Notes: generated by a model not told the origin, from the letters alone. Counted from the first letter of the stretch, positions 1-8,855 are shown. The stretch is 64,000 nt of DNA from Cellulomonas sp. (GCF_015234515.1 NZ_JADGMY010000028.1:457106-521105); one strand, 5' to 3'. Translations and numbers: made by a program.

Positions 1-984
1 GGAGTTCACGCTCGTGCGGTAGAGCGAGCCGCCGGCCTTCTCCAGCCCCGCGGGGTTGGTGAAGGAGCCGAGGGCGATGCGGCCGATGGTCTGCTTGAGC
101 CCGTTGCTGAACGCGCCGGTGATGGTGCCGTCCGCGCCGAGCGAGAAGGACAGCAGGGTGCCGGCGGCCTGGCCGTCCTGTCCGCCGGACTGCACGGTGT
201 CGAGGCCGGCGTACCCGGTGAGGGTGCCGAGCTCGAGGGTGATGCCGCCGACCGTCGGCTGGACGGGGCCGGTGATCTTCCCGTCGGCGCCGAAGACGAC
301 GGGCTCCGGTCCGAAGGTCCCGGTGCCGTCCGTGGCCGTCACGGTCCAGCCGGCCGCGTCCTTGGTGAACGTCGTCGTCAGGGTGCGCTCGTTGCCGATC
401 TCGTCGTAGAGCTTCTCGGTGAGGGTGCGCGTCGTACCGACCGCGGCCGCGGCGTCGAGGTTGCCCTTGATGTCGGACGTCGTGGAGGGCACCGCGGCCA
501 TCGTCGTGCCGGCCGGGACCTGCAGGTCGGTGAGCGGCCCGGTGGTGTCGACGACGCCGTTCACGGCGGCCCACCCCTGCACGAGCGCGCCGTCACCGGG
601 GAGCACCATCTGGCCGGTGGCGTCGAAGTCGAAGGACCCGGCGCGGGTGTAGAACGTCTCGGCGCCCTTGCGGACGACGAAGAAACCGTCGCCCTGGATC
701 ATCATGTCGGTGCTGCGGCCGGTGGACTGCACCGCACCCTGCGTGAAGTTCGTCGTCACGCCCGCGACGCGCACGCCGAGGCCGACCTGCGCGGGGTTGG
801 TGCCACCGACGCCGTCCTGCGCGCCGCCGGCGCCCAGGAGCATCTGGCTGAGGGTGTCCTGGAACTGCACCTGCGAGGACTTGAAGCCCGTGGTGTTGAC
901 GTTGGCGATGTTGTTGCCGGTGACGTCGAGCATGGTCTGGTGGCTACGCAGACCGCTGATGCCGGAGAAGAGCGAGCGGAGCAT
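1..984 (-). CDS. flgE: Flagellar hook protein FlgE (partial, 3' end beyond window)
   Basis: FlgE is the subunit of the flagellar hook, the flexible joint between rod and filament outside the cell. 328 codons are visible and the C-terminus runs off the left edge. The N-terminus MLRSLFSGISGL and the NNIANVNTTGFKS stretch (residues 24-36) are the conserved rod/hook signature, and QGDGFFVV (97-104) is typical of FlgE/FlgG. The ATG at 984 has GAAGGGAA seven bases upstream. It follows flgD by 27 nt, the usual flgD-flgE order, and is the last visible gene of the leftward basal-body operon. FlgG or FlgF share the N-terminal motif, but the position after flgD and the long central domain favour FlgE. 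Confidence 0.93.
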   Translation of the reverse strand, partial: MLRSLFSGISGLRSHQTMLDVTGNNIANVNTTGFKSSQVQFQDTLSQMLLGAGGAQDGVGGTNPAQVGLGVRVAGVTTNFTQGAVQSTGRSTDMMIQGDGFFVVRKGAETFYTRAGSFDFDATGQMVLPGDGALVQGWAAVNGVVDTTGPLTDLQVPAGTTMAAVPSTTSDIKGNLDAAAAVGTTRTLTEKLYDEIGNERTLTTTFTKDAAGWTVTATDGTGTFGPEPVVFGADGKITGPVQPTVGGITLELGTLTGYAGLDTVQSGGQDGQAAGTLLSFSLGADGTITGAFSNGLKQTIGRIALGSFTNPAGLEKAGGSLYRTSVNS

Positions 985-1011
985 GGTGGGGTTCCCTTCG
1001 GGTGGTCCGCG

Positions 1012-1503
1012 TCAGGCGGCGGTGTCGGGCGCGGTGTCGGGCGCGGTGTCGGGCGCGGTGTCGGGCGCGGGGTCGGGCGCGGTGGTGCGTGGTGCGGTGA
1101 CGGCGGCGATCGCGTCGAGCGGCACGTCGGTCTCGCCGACGCGGACGGTCGGCACCGCGCCGGTGTAGGTCACCGAGCTGACGACGCCGTGGTGGGCGAC
1201 GCCGTCGGCGTCCGCCCAGCGCACCTCGTGCCCCACGAGGGCCGCTGCGGAGGAGCGCATCTGCAGCGCGAACGCCTCGCGCTGGGTGTCGGAGAGCTCG
1301 ACGAGCCGCTCCATCGTCGTCAGCTGCGTGGTCTGCGCCATGAGCTGCGAGGTGTCCATCGGGCTCGTCGGGTCCTGGTAGCGCAGCTGCGCGACGAGGA
1401 GCTGGAGGAACGCCTGCTTGTCGAGGGTGTCGCCCGCCGCGGCGGCGACGGGCTCGGGGGTGCGTGCCGTCCCGGAGACGGCGTACGACGTGTCGATGCT
1501 CAT
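1012..1503 (-). CDS. flgD: Hook-capping scaffold protein FlgD
   Basis: FlgD caps the growing hook and is needed for FlgE polymerisation. The 163-residue product has the family core KQAFLQLLVAQLRYQDPTSP at about 29-48 and the MAQTTQLTTMERL stretch (55-67). It is shorter than enterobacterial FlgD (about 230), as in many actinobacteria, and lacks much of the Ig/tudor-like C-terminal part. The tail is a repeated Ala-Pro-Asp-Thr tract encoded by 12-bp tandem repeats (1018-1080). ATG at 1503 follows GGAGG by four bases, and fliK ends 12 nt upstream, so the two are co-transcribed. Confidence 0.92.
   Translation of the reverse strand: MSIDTSYAVSGTARTPEPVAAAAGDTLDKQAFLQLLVAQLRYQDPTSPMDTSQLMAQTTQLTTMERLVELSDTQREAFALQMRSSAAALVGHEVRWADADGVAHHGVVSSVTYTGAVPTVRVGETDVPLDAIAAVTAPRTTAPDPAPDTAPDTAPDTAPDTAA
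1018..1080. repeat. 12-bp tandem repeats at the 3' end of flgD
   Basis: About five copies of a 12-bp unit (gcggtgtcgggc on the plus strand) lie in frame and encode the Ala-Pro-Asp-Thr tail of FlgD. The last copies differ at single bases. The length is a multiple of three, so copy-number change would alter only tail length. Confidence 0.8.
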
Positions 1504-1515
1504 GGGGCCTCCGCG

Positions 1516-2754
1516 TCAGACGACGAGGTCGAGCGCGCCGCGGCGCGCGGTGGTCGTGGGGTCGGGGACGGCGGGTGCCGCGGGAGCGGCCGCCGGCCCG
1601 TCGGACGGGTGCCCGGGACCGTCGTGGTGGGTGCCGGGCCCGCCGTCGCGGGCGGTCCCGCCGGTGTCCTGCCCGCTGCGGGCGTCGCCGCGCTGCAGCC
1701 CGATCTCGGCCTGCAGGCCGGACGCCTGGAGGTCCCGGCGCAGGTCGGCCAGGCCGGCCCGCAGCAGGTCCCGGGTGACCTCGCTCGCCCCGACGAGCTC
1801 GAGGCGCACGACGTCGCCGGTGATGTGCGCGACGACCCGGACCGGCCCGAGGTGCTCGGGGTCGAGCGGCACCGACAGCACGTGACGGCCGGTGCCGAGC
1901 GAGCCGACGGTGCGCAGCCGCGCCCCGAGCTGCTCGGCGACGGGCACGGACGGTGCGGCGGCAGGGCGCTGGGGTGCGAGGGCCGGTGCGGGGGCCGGTG
2001 CTGCGGCCGCCGGGGAGGCCGGGCCCCCGGGAGCCGTGACGACCGGGGCGGGGGTGCCCTCGGCGCCGGTGCGGGACCCGATCTCGGCCGACGGCACCGC
2101 GGGCGGCGCGGTCGCGACCGGGTCCGCCGGCAGCGCGGCGCCCGGGCCGGTCGGCCGGCCGGCCGTGGTCGCCGGGCGCGCGGGACCGTCCGCGGGTGCG
2201 GTGCCCTCGGGTGCGGTGCCCTGGTCTGCGGTGCCCTGGTCTGCGGTGCCCTGGGGTGCGGGCGGGGTCGCCGGCTGCGTGACGCCGCCCTGCGTGCCGG
2301 CCGGGGGCACCGGCGGGGCCGCCGCGACCGGCACGCCGTCCGGCGTGGACGACGGCGCCGCGGCGGGCGCGACGGGCGAGCCACCCGGCGCACCACCCTC
2401 GGTGGCGGTCACGGACGGCACCGTGGCGGCGGGGCCCGTGGCCGGTGCCGGTGCGGGGGCCGTCGGCAGCAGGCCGACCGGCACGGCCACGGCCGACGCG
2501 TCCTGCGCCGTCGCGGCGTCCTCCTCCGTCGGCAGCTGCCCGTCGGGGCCCGCCCCGTCGACGGCAGCCCGCCCGGCGGGGGTCGTCCGGTCGGCACCCG
2601 GCCGGGCCGCCTCGGTCCGGTCGGCACCCGGCCGGCCGGTGCCGAGCTCGGCGGCGAGCGCCTGCTCGAACGCGCCGGCCGGGCCCGTGGCCGCGGGTGC
2701 GCCCCTGGGGACCGGCCGGGCGACGGCCGGCAGGGTCGTGACGGCGGCGGTCAT
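1516..2754 (-). CDS. fliK: Flagellar hook-length control protein FliK
   Basis: FliK is the secreted ruler that measures hook length and switches export specificity from hook to filament. The 412-residue product has a long Ala/Pro/Thr-rich, low-complexity N-terminal and central region (about 1-290) and a structured C-terminal domain (about 300-385) with the family pattern VPLDPEHLGPVRV and LRRDLQASGLQ, matching the Flg_hook domain. A five-residue repeat (Gly-Thr-Ala-Asp/Pro-Gln/Glu) is encoded by 15-bp direct repeats near 2194-2260. The chosen ATG at 2754 overlaps the fliJ stop (ATGA); the reading frame is open further upstream, but only this start fits the operon. Confidence 0.87.
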   Translation of the reverse strand: MTAAVTTLPAVARPVPRGAPAATGPAGAFEQALAAELGTGRPGADRTEAARPGADRTTPAGRAAVDGAGPDGQLPTEEDAATAQDASAVAVPVGLLPTAPAPAPATGPAATVPSVTATEGGAPGGSPVAPAAAPSSTPDGVPVAAAPPVPPAGTQGGVTQPATPPAPQGTADQGTADQGTAPEGTAPADGPARPATTAGRPTGPGAALPADPVATAPPAVPSAEIGSRTGAEGTPAPVVTAPGGPASPAAAAPAPAPALAPQRPAAAPSVPVAEQLGARLRTVGSLGTGRHVLSVPLDPEHLGPVRVVAHITGDVVRLELVGASEVTRDLLRAGLADLRRDLQASGLQAEIGLQRGDARSGQDTGGTARDGGPGTHHDGPGHPSDGPAAAPAAPAVPDPTTTARRGALDLVV

Positions 2755-3191
2755 GCGCCCTCCTCGCCCAGTGCGGTGGTCGGCGGACGGCGAGCGGCCA
2801 CCTCGTCGATCGCGGCCTGCTCGGCGCGCTCGTCCTCGGCGCGCTGCTCCTCGTCGTGCTTGTCGCGCAGCCGCTCGACGGCACGGGTGCGGACCCGTGC
2901 CCGCGTCCACTCGTCCTGTCGGCGCCCGGTCTCCTCCTCGGCGTCCCGCACCTCGGCGACGTCCTCGGTGAGCAGGGAGGACAGCGCGACCCGGGCAGCG
3001 ACCGCCGCCTTCCAGGCGGACAGCTCGGCCTCCCCCGGCGGTCGGGACGAGCCGAGCATCTCCGCGGTGCAGGCGGCGCGGCGGCGGGCGGCGTCCTCCT
3101 CGCGGCGGGCCGCCGCCAGCTCGGCCGCGGCGGTGTCCTCCGCGAGCGCGCGCACCCGCAGCAGGCCCGCGAGCGGGAACGGTCGGCTCAT
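2751..3191 (-). CDS. fliJ: Flagellar export chaperone FliJ-like protein
   Basis: FliJ is the coiled-coil stalk that sits in the FliI ATPase ring of the flagellar type III export apparatus. The 146-residue product (family about 145) begins MSRPFPLAGLLRVRALAEDT and is almost wholly Ala/Glu/Arg-rich helix, with charged heptad-like stretches near 20-40 and 85-125. Sequence conservation in this family is low, so the call rests on length, coiled-coil composition and position. The ATG at 3191 overlaps the fliI stop and its own stop overlaps the fliK start, both as ATGA, which implies translational coupling. Confidence 0.82.
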   Translation of the reverse strand: MSRPFPLAGLLRVRALAEDTAAAELAAARREEDAARRRAACTAEMLGSSRPPGEAELSAWKAAVAARVALSSLLTEDVAEVRDAEEETGRRQDEWTRARVRTRAVERLRDKHDEEQRAEDERAEQAAIDEVAARRPPTTALGEEGA

Positions 3192-4537
3192 CGCTGCTCC
3201 CCCATCTGCTGCACGAGCGCGTGCAGCCGGTCCCACGAGTCGGCGGCGGCCGCTCGCTCGTCCATGCCCTGGCGCAGGAAGGCGTCGATCGCGCCGGCGT
3301 GCGTCACCGCCGTGTCGACGAGCGGGTTCGACCCGGAGACGTACGCGCCGACGTCCAGCAGGTCCTGCGCCTGCCGGCGGGCCGCCATGACGGCCCGCAG
3401 GCGTGCGGCGTCCGCCCGCTGCTGCGGGGTGCACACGTGCGACGCGACGCGCGACACCGACGCGAGCGCGTCGACGGACGGGAAGTGCCCGGCGACCGCG
3501 AGGCGGCGGTCGAGGACGACGTGCCCGTCGAGGATCGACCGGGCCGCGTCCGCGACCGGCTCGTTGTGGTCGTCGCCGTCGACGAGCACCGTGTACAGGC
3601 CCGTCACGGACCCCGTCGGCCCGGTGCCGGCGCGCTCGAGGAGCTGCGCGAGCAGCGCGAACGTGCTCGGCGGGTACCCGCGCGTCGCGGGCGGCTCCCC
3701 GACGGACAGCCCGATCTCCCGCTGCGCCATCGCGACGCGGGTGAGGGAGTCCATCATGAGCACGGCGTGCCGGCCCTCGTCGCGCAGGTGCTCGGCGATG
3801 CGCGTGGCGACGAACGCCGACCGCAGCCGCACGAGCGGCGGCTGGTCGGACGTCGCGACGACGACGACGGAGCGTGCGAGCCCCTCCGGGCCGAGGTCGT
3901 CCTCGAGGAACTCGCGCACCTCACGGCCGCGCTCGCCGACGAGCGCGATGACCGACACCTCGGCGTCGGTGCCGCGTGCCACCATCGACAGGAGGCTCGA
4001 CTTGCCGACGCCCGAGCCGGCGAACAGCCCGAGGCGCTGGCCACGTCCCGCGCTGACGAGCGTGTCGAGGACCCGCACTCCGAGCGGCAGCGGCGCGTCC
4101 ACGCGGGCGCGGTCGAGCGGGTGCGGCGCGGCGCGGTCGAGCGGCACGCGCGCCTGCGCGTCCAGCGGGCCGCGGCCGTCGATCGGCCGGCCCAGCCCGT
4201 CGAGCACCCGCCCGAGCAGGCCGGGGCCGACGGGCACCCGCAGGCCGGTGCCGTGCGCGCGGACCGGCAGACCGGCGCGCATCCCGTGCGCCGGCCCGAG
4301 CGGCATGCAGCGAGCCGTGCCGCCGCTCGTCGCGACGACCTCGGCGGGCACGGCGTCCGCACCCTCGCCGACGGTGACGAGCTCGCCCACCGCCGCCCCG
4401 GTGCCGACGGTCTCGAGCGAGAGCCCGACGGCGGCACGCACCCGCCCGACGCGCTCGGGCCGCGCGGCGCGCCGGACGGCCTCCCAGCGCGGGTCGGCGG
4501 ACGTCGCGAGGGCGGGTGTCGCCAGGGCGGTGCTCAC
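3188..4537 (-). CDS. fliI: Flagellum-specific export ATPase FliI
   Basis: FliI is the hexameric ATPase that energises export of flagellar proteins; it is related to the F1 beta subunit. The 449-residue product is close to family length. Walker A is visible at about 174-181 (GSGVGKSS), Walker B (AVLMMD) at about 258-263, followed by SLTRVAMAQREIG, a signature of the FliI/YscN group. ERGREVREFLED (202-213) is also typical. The start is GTG at 4537, overlapping the fliH stop (GTGA). The usual partners FliH and FliJ flank it. Confidence 0.96.
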   Translation of the reverse strand: MSTALATPALATSADPRWEAVRRAARPERVGRVRAAVGLSLETVGTGAAVGELVTVGEGADAVPAEVVATSGGTARCMPLGPAHGMRAGLPVRAHGTGLRVPVGPGLLGRVLDGLGRPIDGRGPLDAQARVPLDRAAPHPLDRARVDAPLPLGVRVLDTLVSAGRGQRLGLFAGSGVGKSSLLSMVARGTDAEVSVIALVGERGREVREFLEDDLGPEGLARSVVVVATSDQPPLVRLRSAFVATRIAEHLRDEGRHAVLMMDSLTRVAMAQREIGLSVGEPPATRGYPPSTFALLAQLLERAGTGPTGSVTGLYTVLVDGDDHNEPVADAARSILDGHVVLDRRLAVAGHFPSVDALASVSRVASHVCTPQQRADAARLRAVMAARRQAQDLLDVGAYVSGSNPLVDTAVTHAGAIDAFLRQGMDERAAAADSWDRLHALVQQMGEQR

Positions 4538-5172
4538 GCCTCCCCCCAGGCGGCGCGGACCCGGTCGAGCGCGCTGCGCAGGCGCGCGTCGACGCTGCCG
4601 TCGGCGTGCTCGGCGACGGCGTCCCCGGGCTCCAGGGCGGGGTCGGCGACGAGCGCGAGCCCGTCGGGGCGCTCCGGCAGCGCGTCGAGGTCCTGCGGGT
4701 GCAGGCGCACGACGAGATCGGCGGGCAGGTCGGGCACGGCGAGCACGCGGTCGAGCGCCGCCCGGGCGCGTGCGGACGCGTCGGAGAGCTCGGCACCGAG
4801 CAGCACCTGCGCGAGCTCGAGGGCGGCGTGCCGCACCGTGTCGAGCAGGTGCTCGACGACCGGCTCCTCCCGGGCGCGGACCGCGCGGGCGGCGGTCTCG
4901 AGCGCCGCGAGCGCCGCGGCGTGCTCCTGCGCGCGGCGCTGCTCGGCCCGCTCCTGCTCGGCCCGCACCCGCTCGGCCTCGACCGCGGCGTCCACGGCGG
5001 CCTGCCGGGCGGCGTGCCGGGCGGCCGCGGCGTAGCCCGCGGCCCAGCCGGCGCCGTGCGCGGCGGCATCCGGGCGGGCCTGCCCGCCGAGGCGCGCGAA
5101 GTCCGCCGGGCGCAGCACGCCCGGGCCGGGCGTCCAGGTGGTCACCCCCGGGGCGAGGTCGACGTCAGGCAA
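4534..5172 (-). CDS. fliH: Flagellar assembly protein FliH
   Basis: FliH is the peripheral stator that regulates FliI and links it to the C-ring. The roughly 212-residue product has an N-terminal segment with PADFARLGG, a long Ala/Glu/Arg-rich coiled coil (about 50-100), and a C-terminal domain resembling the FliH/V-ATPase E-subunit fold (VVRLHPQDLDAL, DGSVDARLRSALDRVRAAW). The start is uncertain. TTG at 5172 has GAGGA eight bases upstream and overlaps the end of fliG; GTG at 5145 is an alternative without a clear ribosome binding site. Confidence 0.85.
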   Translation of the reverse strand: MPDVDLAPGVTTWTPGPGVLRPADFARLGGQARPDAAAHGAGWAAGYAAAARHAARQAAVDAAVEAERVRAEQERAEQRRAQEHAAALAALETAARAVRAREEPVVEHLLDTVRHAALELAQVLLGAELSDASARARAALDRVLAVPDLPADLVVRLHPQDLDALPERPDGLALVADPALEPGDAVAEHADGSVDARLRSALDRVRAAWGEA

Positions 5173-6163
5173 CGAGCTCGTCCTCGCCCTCGCGCCGCAC
5201 GACGATCTGCCCGCTCTCCTCCAGGCCACGGATGACCTGGACGATCGCGGCACGCGCCTCCTCGACCTGGGACAGCCGCACCGGGCCGAGCATCTCGATC
5301 TCCTCGAGGAGGTTCTCGCGCGCCCGCTCGGACATGTTGCGCAGGACCTTCTCGCGTACCTCGGGCCCGGCGCCCTTGAGCGCCTGCGACAACGTGCCGG
5401 TCTCGACCTGGCGCAGCACCAGCTGCACGGCACGGTCCTCGAGCAGCACGACGTCGGCGAAGACGAACATGAGGCTGCGGACCTGCTCGGCGAGCGCCTC
5501 GTCGCGCTCGGTGAGCCCCTCGAGGATCGCCCGCTCCGTCGTCGGGTCGGCGCGGTTGATGATCTCGACGAGCGGCTGCACACCGCCGACGGCCGCGAGC
5601 TCACGCGGCGCGAGCACCGCCGAGGCCTTGCGGTGCAGGCTCTCGGCGACGACCGCGACGACGTCCGGGGACGCGCGCTCCATGAGGGCGATCCGGTGTG
5701 CGACGTCGGCGCGCAGGTCGTTCGGCAGACCCGCGAGGATCGCGGACGCGTGCTCGGGGCGCAGGTGCGCGAGCACCAGGGCGATGGTCTGCGGGTGCTC
5801 GCCGTCGAGGAGCGAGACGACCTGCCGGGCATCGGCCTGCTGGAGGAAGTCGAAGGAGTGCCCGGCCATCGACGCCTGCAGCCGCTCGAGCATCCCCGCG
5901 GCCTGGTCCTTGCCGAGGGACGCCTCGAGCACCTGCTGGGCGAACCCGACGCCGCCGCCAAGCCCCGGGCCGAGCTGCGCCACGGCGCAGAACTCGTCGA
6001 CGACCTCGTCCGCGAGCCGCTGGTCGACCCGCTCGAGGCGCATGATCTCGCCGGTGAGCTCCTCGACCTCGGCGACGTCGAGGTGCTCCATGACGCGCGC
6101 CGCCCGTTCCCGCCCCAGCTGCACGAGGAGCAGCGCGGCCTTCTGCCGTCCGGACAGGTTCAT
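5165..6163 (-). CDS. fliG: Flagellar motor switch protein FliG
   Basis: FliG is the rotor protein that contacts the stator and generates torque in the cytoplasmic C-ring. The 332-residue product matches family length. The N-terminal FliF-binding domain starts MNLSGRQKAALLLVQLG; the middle domain carries the EHPQ motif at 122-125; the C-terminal domain contains the charged torque helix region (about 280-310, MSERARENLLEEIEM). ATG at 6163 overlaps the fliF stop (ATGA). All three domains are intact. Confidence 0.97.
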   Translation of the reverse strand: MNLSGRQKAALLLVQLGRERAARVMEHLDVAEVEELTGEIMRLERVDQRLADEVVDEFCAVAQLGPGLGGGVGFAQQVLEASLGKDQAAGMLERLQASMAGHSFDFLQQADARQVVSLLDGEHPQTIALVLAHLRPEHASAILAGLPNDLRADVAHRIALMERASPDVVAVVAESLHRKASAVLAPRELAAVGGVQPLVEIINRADPTTERAILEGLTERDEALAEQVRSLMFVFADVVLLEDRAVQLVLRQVETGTLSQALKGAGPEVREKVLRNMSERARENLLEEIEMLGPVRLSQVEEARAAIVQVIRGLEESGQIVVRREGEDELVA

Positions 6164-7758
6164 GGCCGGGCACCTGCCATCCAGCCGCGGAGCAGCTCGG
6201 CGACCTGCTCGGGCTGCTCGTCGGCGAGGGCGGCGACCTCGGCCCGGCGCACCTCGGCCGGGTCCGGCGCGGCCGGTGGCGGCGGGAGCACGGGCAGGTC
6301 GTCCTCGTCGGCCAACGCGCCGTCGAGCAGCGTGAGCGGCATCGCGGCGGCACGGGCGGCCTCGAGCTCCCCGAGGTCGAGCGCCTCGCGCCGGGCACGC
6401 CGTGAGCGCCGGCCGACCGCGACGAGCACGGCGATCACGACGGCCGCGATCGCGGCGGCCACCGCGAGGTCGCGCACGAGGTCGCGCTGCGCGACCGCGG
6501 CGGCCTGCTCGTCGGCCACCGCGAGCGCCTCGGCGGCGGCCTCGGCCGTCGTCGTATCGAACGGCATGCGCTGCACCGAGAGGGTGTCGCCCCGCTCGGC
6601 GTCGATGCCGGCGGCCGCGGCCACCGCGTCGCGCAGGGCGCCCATGTCGATGGCGGCGGCGGCGGTCTGGTCGACGAGCACGGACACCGACTGGCGCTGC
6701 AGGGCGCCGGGGCCGGAGCGCGTCACCTCGGTGCTCTTGTTCACCGCGTTGGTGACGTCCTCGCTGGTGGCACTGTAGGAGCCGCCGCCGTCGTCGTTCG
6801 GCACGGCGATGTTGTCCGGGCCGAGCACCCCGGTGCCGCCGGCGCCCGCCGCGGCGCCGCCGGTGTACTCCTCGGTCGTCGTCGAGGAGCCGAGCGGGGG
6901 GGTGTCCGGCGTGGCGGAGAACTCCTCGGTCGTCCGCTCGGTCTCGGTGTGGTCGACCTCCGCGGTGACGGCGACGGTCGCCCCGCCGACGCCGACGAGC
7001 CGGTCGAGCATCGTCTGCACGGCGCCGCCCACCCGGTTCTCGTGCTCGGCCGCGAGCGAGTCCTCGGACCCGCCGGAACCCTCCTCGCCGACCGCCGAGA
7101 GCACCGTGCCCGAGGCGTCGACGACGGCGACGTCGAGCGGCGCCATGCCGTCGACCCCGGCCGAGACGAGGTGCGTGATCGCCCGCACCTGGTCGGTGGA
7201 GAGCTGCACGCCGGTGCGCGTACGCACGAAGACGGAGGCGGTCGGGGCGCCGCGCTCGGCGACGAAGACCGTCTCCTCGGGGATCGCGAGCCGCACGGTC
7301 GCGGCCTCGACGCCCTCGATCGCGGAGACCGTGCGGGACAGCTCGCCCTCGAGGGCACGGCGGTAGGTCGTCTCCTGCTGGAACTCCGAGGCCGTCATCG
7401 GCATCTCGTCGAGCAGCGAGTACCCGGCACCGTCGGCGTCCGCGGGCAGGCCCGCCGCGGCGAGCCGCACGCGCTGCTCGTACACCGCTGCGGTCGGCAC
7501 GAGCACCGTGGCGCCGCCGTCGGCCAGCTCGTAGCCGACGCCGGCGGAGGTGAGCTCGTCGACGACGGCGCTCGCGTCCGCACCGGACAGGCCGGAGAAC
7601 AGCGGGACCATCGACGGCCGCGACATCCAGCTCGACAGCGCGACCACGCCGAGCACGAGCGCGCCGATCCCGATGAGGGCGAACGTGCGCTGCGCGATCG
7701 TGAACGCGCGCAGTACCGACGTCAGCCGGCCGAGGGCGTCCTGCACCTGTGCGGGCAT
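6160..7758 (-). CDS. fliF: Flagellar MS-ring protein FliF
   Basis: FliF forms the MS ring in the cytoplasmic membrane, the base on which the rod and C-ring assemble. The 532-residue product has a first membrane helix at about 22-44, the periplasmic YscJ/FliF domain (PLFSGLSGADASAVVDEL and LEGELSRTVSAIEGVEAA), a disordered Gly/Thr/Glu-rich central loop, a second membrane helix at about 430-450, and a cytoplasmic FliG-binding tail. ATG at 7758 directly follows the fliE stop. Family and context are unambiguous. Confidence 0.96.
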   Translation of the reverse strand: MPAQVQDALGRLTSVLRAFTIAQRTFALIGIGALVLGVVALSSWMSRPSMVPLFSGLSGADASAVVDELTSAGVGYELADGGATVLVPTAAVYEQRVRLAAAGLPADADGAGYSLLDEMPMTASEFQQETTYRRALEGELSRTVSAIEGVEAATVRLAIPEETVFVAERGAPTASVFVRTRTGVQLSTDQVRAITHLVSAGVDGMAPLDVAVVDASGTVLSAVGEEGSGGSEDSLAAEHENRVGGAVQTMLDRLVGVGGATVAVTAEVDHTETERTTEEFSATPDTPPLGSSTTTEEYTGGAAAGAGGTGVLGPDNIAVPNDDGGGSYSATSEDVTNAVNKSTEVTRSGPGALQRQSVSVLVDQTAAAAIDMGALRDAVAAAAGIDAERGDTLSVQRMPFDTTTAEAAAEALAVADEQAAAVAQRDLVRDLAVAAAIAAVVIAVLVAVGRRSRRARREALDLGELEAARAAAMPLTLLDGALADEDDLPVLPPPPAAPDPAEVRRAEVAALADEQPEQVAELLRGWMAGARP

Positions 7759-8081
7759 CAGGCCTGCATCCTCATGATCTCGGTGAACGCGTCGACGGCC
7801 TTGTTGCGCACGGCCGCGGTGAGCTCGAGCGCGAGCGAGGAGCGCGCCGCGGCGATCGTGTAGTCGTGGACGTCGTCGAGGTCACCGGTGACCGCCTGCA
7901 CGGCGAGCCCCTGCGACGTCGACTGCAGCTGCTGGAGCTGGTCGATGTTCCCGAGGACGGCGGTGAACGCCGAGCCGTCGGTCGCACCCGCGGCGCCGAG
8001 GCCGGCGCCCGCGCCGGTGGTCGGCAGCATCCCGCCGGGGCCGGTCACGCCGGAGACGGCCGGCACCGCGAACGTGCTCAC
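7758..8081 (-). CDS. fliE: Flagellar hook-basal body protein FliE
   Basis: FliE is the small adaptor between the MS ring and the proximal rod, exported early. The 107-residue product (family about 100-110) has a loose N-terminus and the conserved C-terminal helix region with DDVHDYTIAAARSSLALEL and RNKAVDAFTEIMRMQ. GTG at 8081 overlaps the flgC stop as GTGA. The reading frame is open further upstream through flgC, but that part is a shadow frame. Confidence 0.92.
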   Translation of the reverse strand: MSTFAVPAVSGVTGPGGMLPTTGAGAGLGAAGATDGSAFTAVLGNIDQLQQLQSTSQGLAVQAVTGDLDDVHDYTIAAARSSLALELTAAVRNKAVDAFTEIMRMQA

Positions 8082-8479
8082 TGGTTGCGTCCGATCTGCA
8101 GCGCCGCCTGGTACGACTCGGTCACCCGCGACACCGTCGCGGCGTTCGCCTGGTAGCCGCGCTGGGCCATGATGAGTTGCGTCATCTGGGAGGCCATGTC
8201 GACGTCGGGGTAGCGCACGTACCCGTCCTCGTCGGCGAGCGGGTGCCCGGGCTCGTGGACGAGCCGGCCCTCGGCGCTGCCGAGCGCGATGCCCGCGACC
8301 TGCACGCCCCCGTCGCCGCCCGTCATCGGCTCGACGAGGACGAAGCGCGACCGGAACGCCTCCTCGCTCGTCGGCGTGACGGTGCTCGCGTTCGCGATGT
8401 TGTCGCTGATCGCGTCCAGCCACTTGCGCGTGACGGTCATGCCCGTGCCGGCCACACCGATGGCCCCGAAGATCGTCAT
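8078..8479 (-). CDS. flgC: Flagellar proximal rod protein FlgC
   Basis: FlgC is one of the proximal rod subunits. The 133-residue product matches family length. The N-terminal rod motif is ISDNIANASTVTPTSEEAF (about 24-42) and the C-terminal motif is YPDVDMASQMTQLIMAQRGY followed by an AANAATVSR-like segment, both characteristic of FlgC. ATG at 8479 shares a base with the flgB stop (TGATG), so translation is coupled. Confidence 0.95.
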   Translation of the reverse strand: MTIFGAIGVAGTGMTVTRKWLDAISDNIANASTVTPTSEEAFRSRFVLVEPMTGGDGGVQVAGIALGSAEGRLVHEPGHPLADEDGYVRYPDVDMASQMTQLIMAQRGYQANAATVSRVTESYQAALQIGRNQ

Positions 8480-8826
8480 CAGCTCGTCCTCATCGCGGTC
8501 CGCACCGAGCTGAACGTGCCCGACATCGCCTGGCTCGCCAGCTGGAAGCGCAGGTTCGTGTCGATCTGGAGCAGCGTCTCGGCGTCGAGGTTGACGTTGT
8601 TGCCGTCCTCGCGGGTCGGCTCGAGGGACTCCGCGACGGTCGCCGGGACGGCGCCGCTGCCGCGGGACACGGCCTGGGACAGCGCCTCCTCGAACTGGAC
8701 CCGCTTGGCCTGGTAGCCGGGGGTCTGCAGGTTGGAGACGTTGTCCGCGCTGGTCCGCTGGCGCAGCGCGAGACCGTCCAGCGCGCTGTCGAGCGCGACG
8801 GAGGTCACCGAGTCGAACAAGCCCAT
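8479..8826 (-). CDS. flgB: Flagellar proximal rod protein FlgB, first gene of the basal-body operon
   Basis: FlgB forms the most proximal rod segment with FlgC. The 115-residue product carries the rod motif SADNVSNLQTPGYQAKRV at about 26-43 and the Q-rich C-terminal helix. The internal ATG at 8826 (MGLFDSV) is preferred to an upstream ATG at 8841 because GAGGTG lies eight bases before it. It opens the leftward operon of at least eleven genes ending in flgE. A sigma28-like promoter at 8908-8934 precedes it. Confidence 0.93.
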   Translation of the reverse strand: MGLFDSVTSVALDSALDGLALRQRTSADNVSNLQTPGYQAKRVQFEEALSQAVSRGSGAVPATVAESLEPTREDGNNVNLDAETLLQIDTNLRFQLASQAMSGTFSSVRTAMRTS

Positions 8827-8855
8827 GACGAGCCACCTCACCGATGACGAGGAGT

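Noticed and set aside
940..6778. Very long plus-strand open frames opposite the flagellar operon
   Set aside because: They are shadow frames of high-GC genes: Arg/Ala/Pro-rich translations, no family motifs, and they cross several real gene boundaries.
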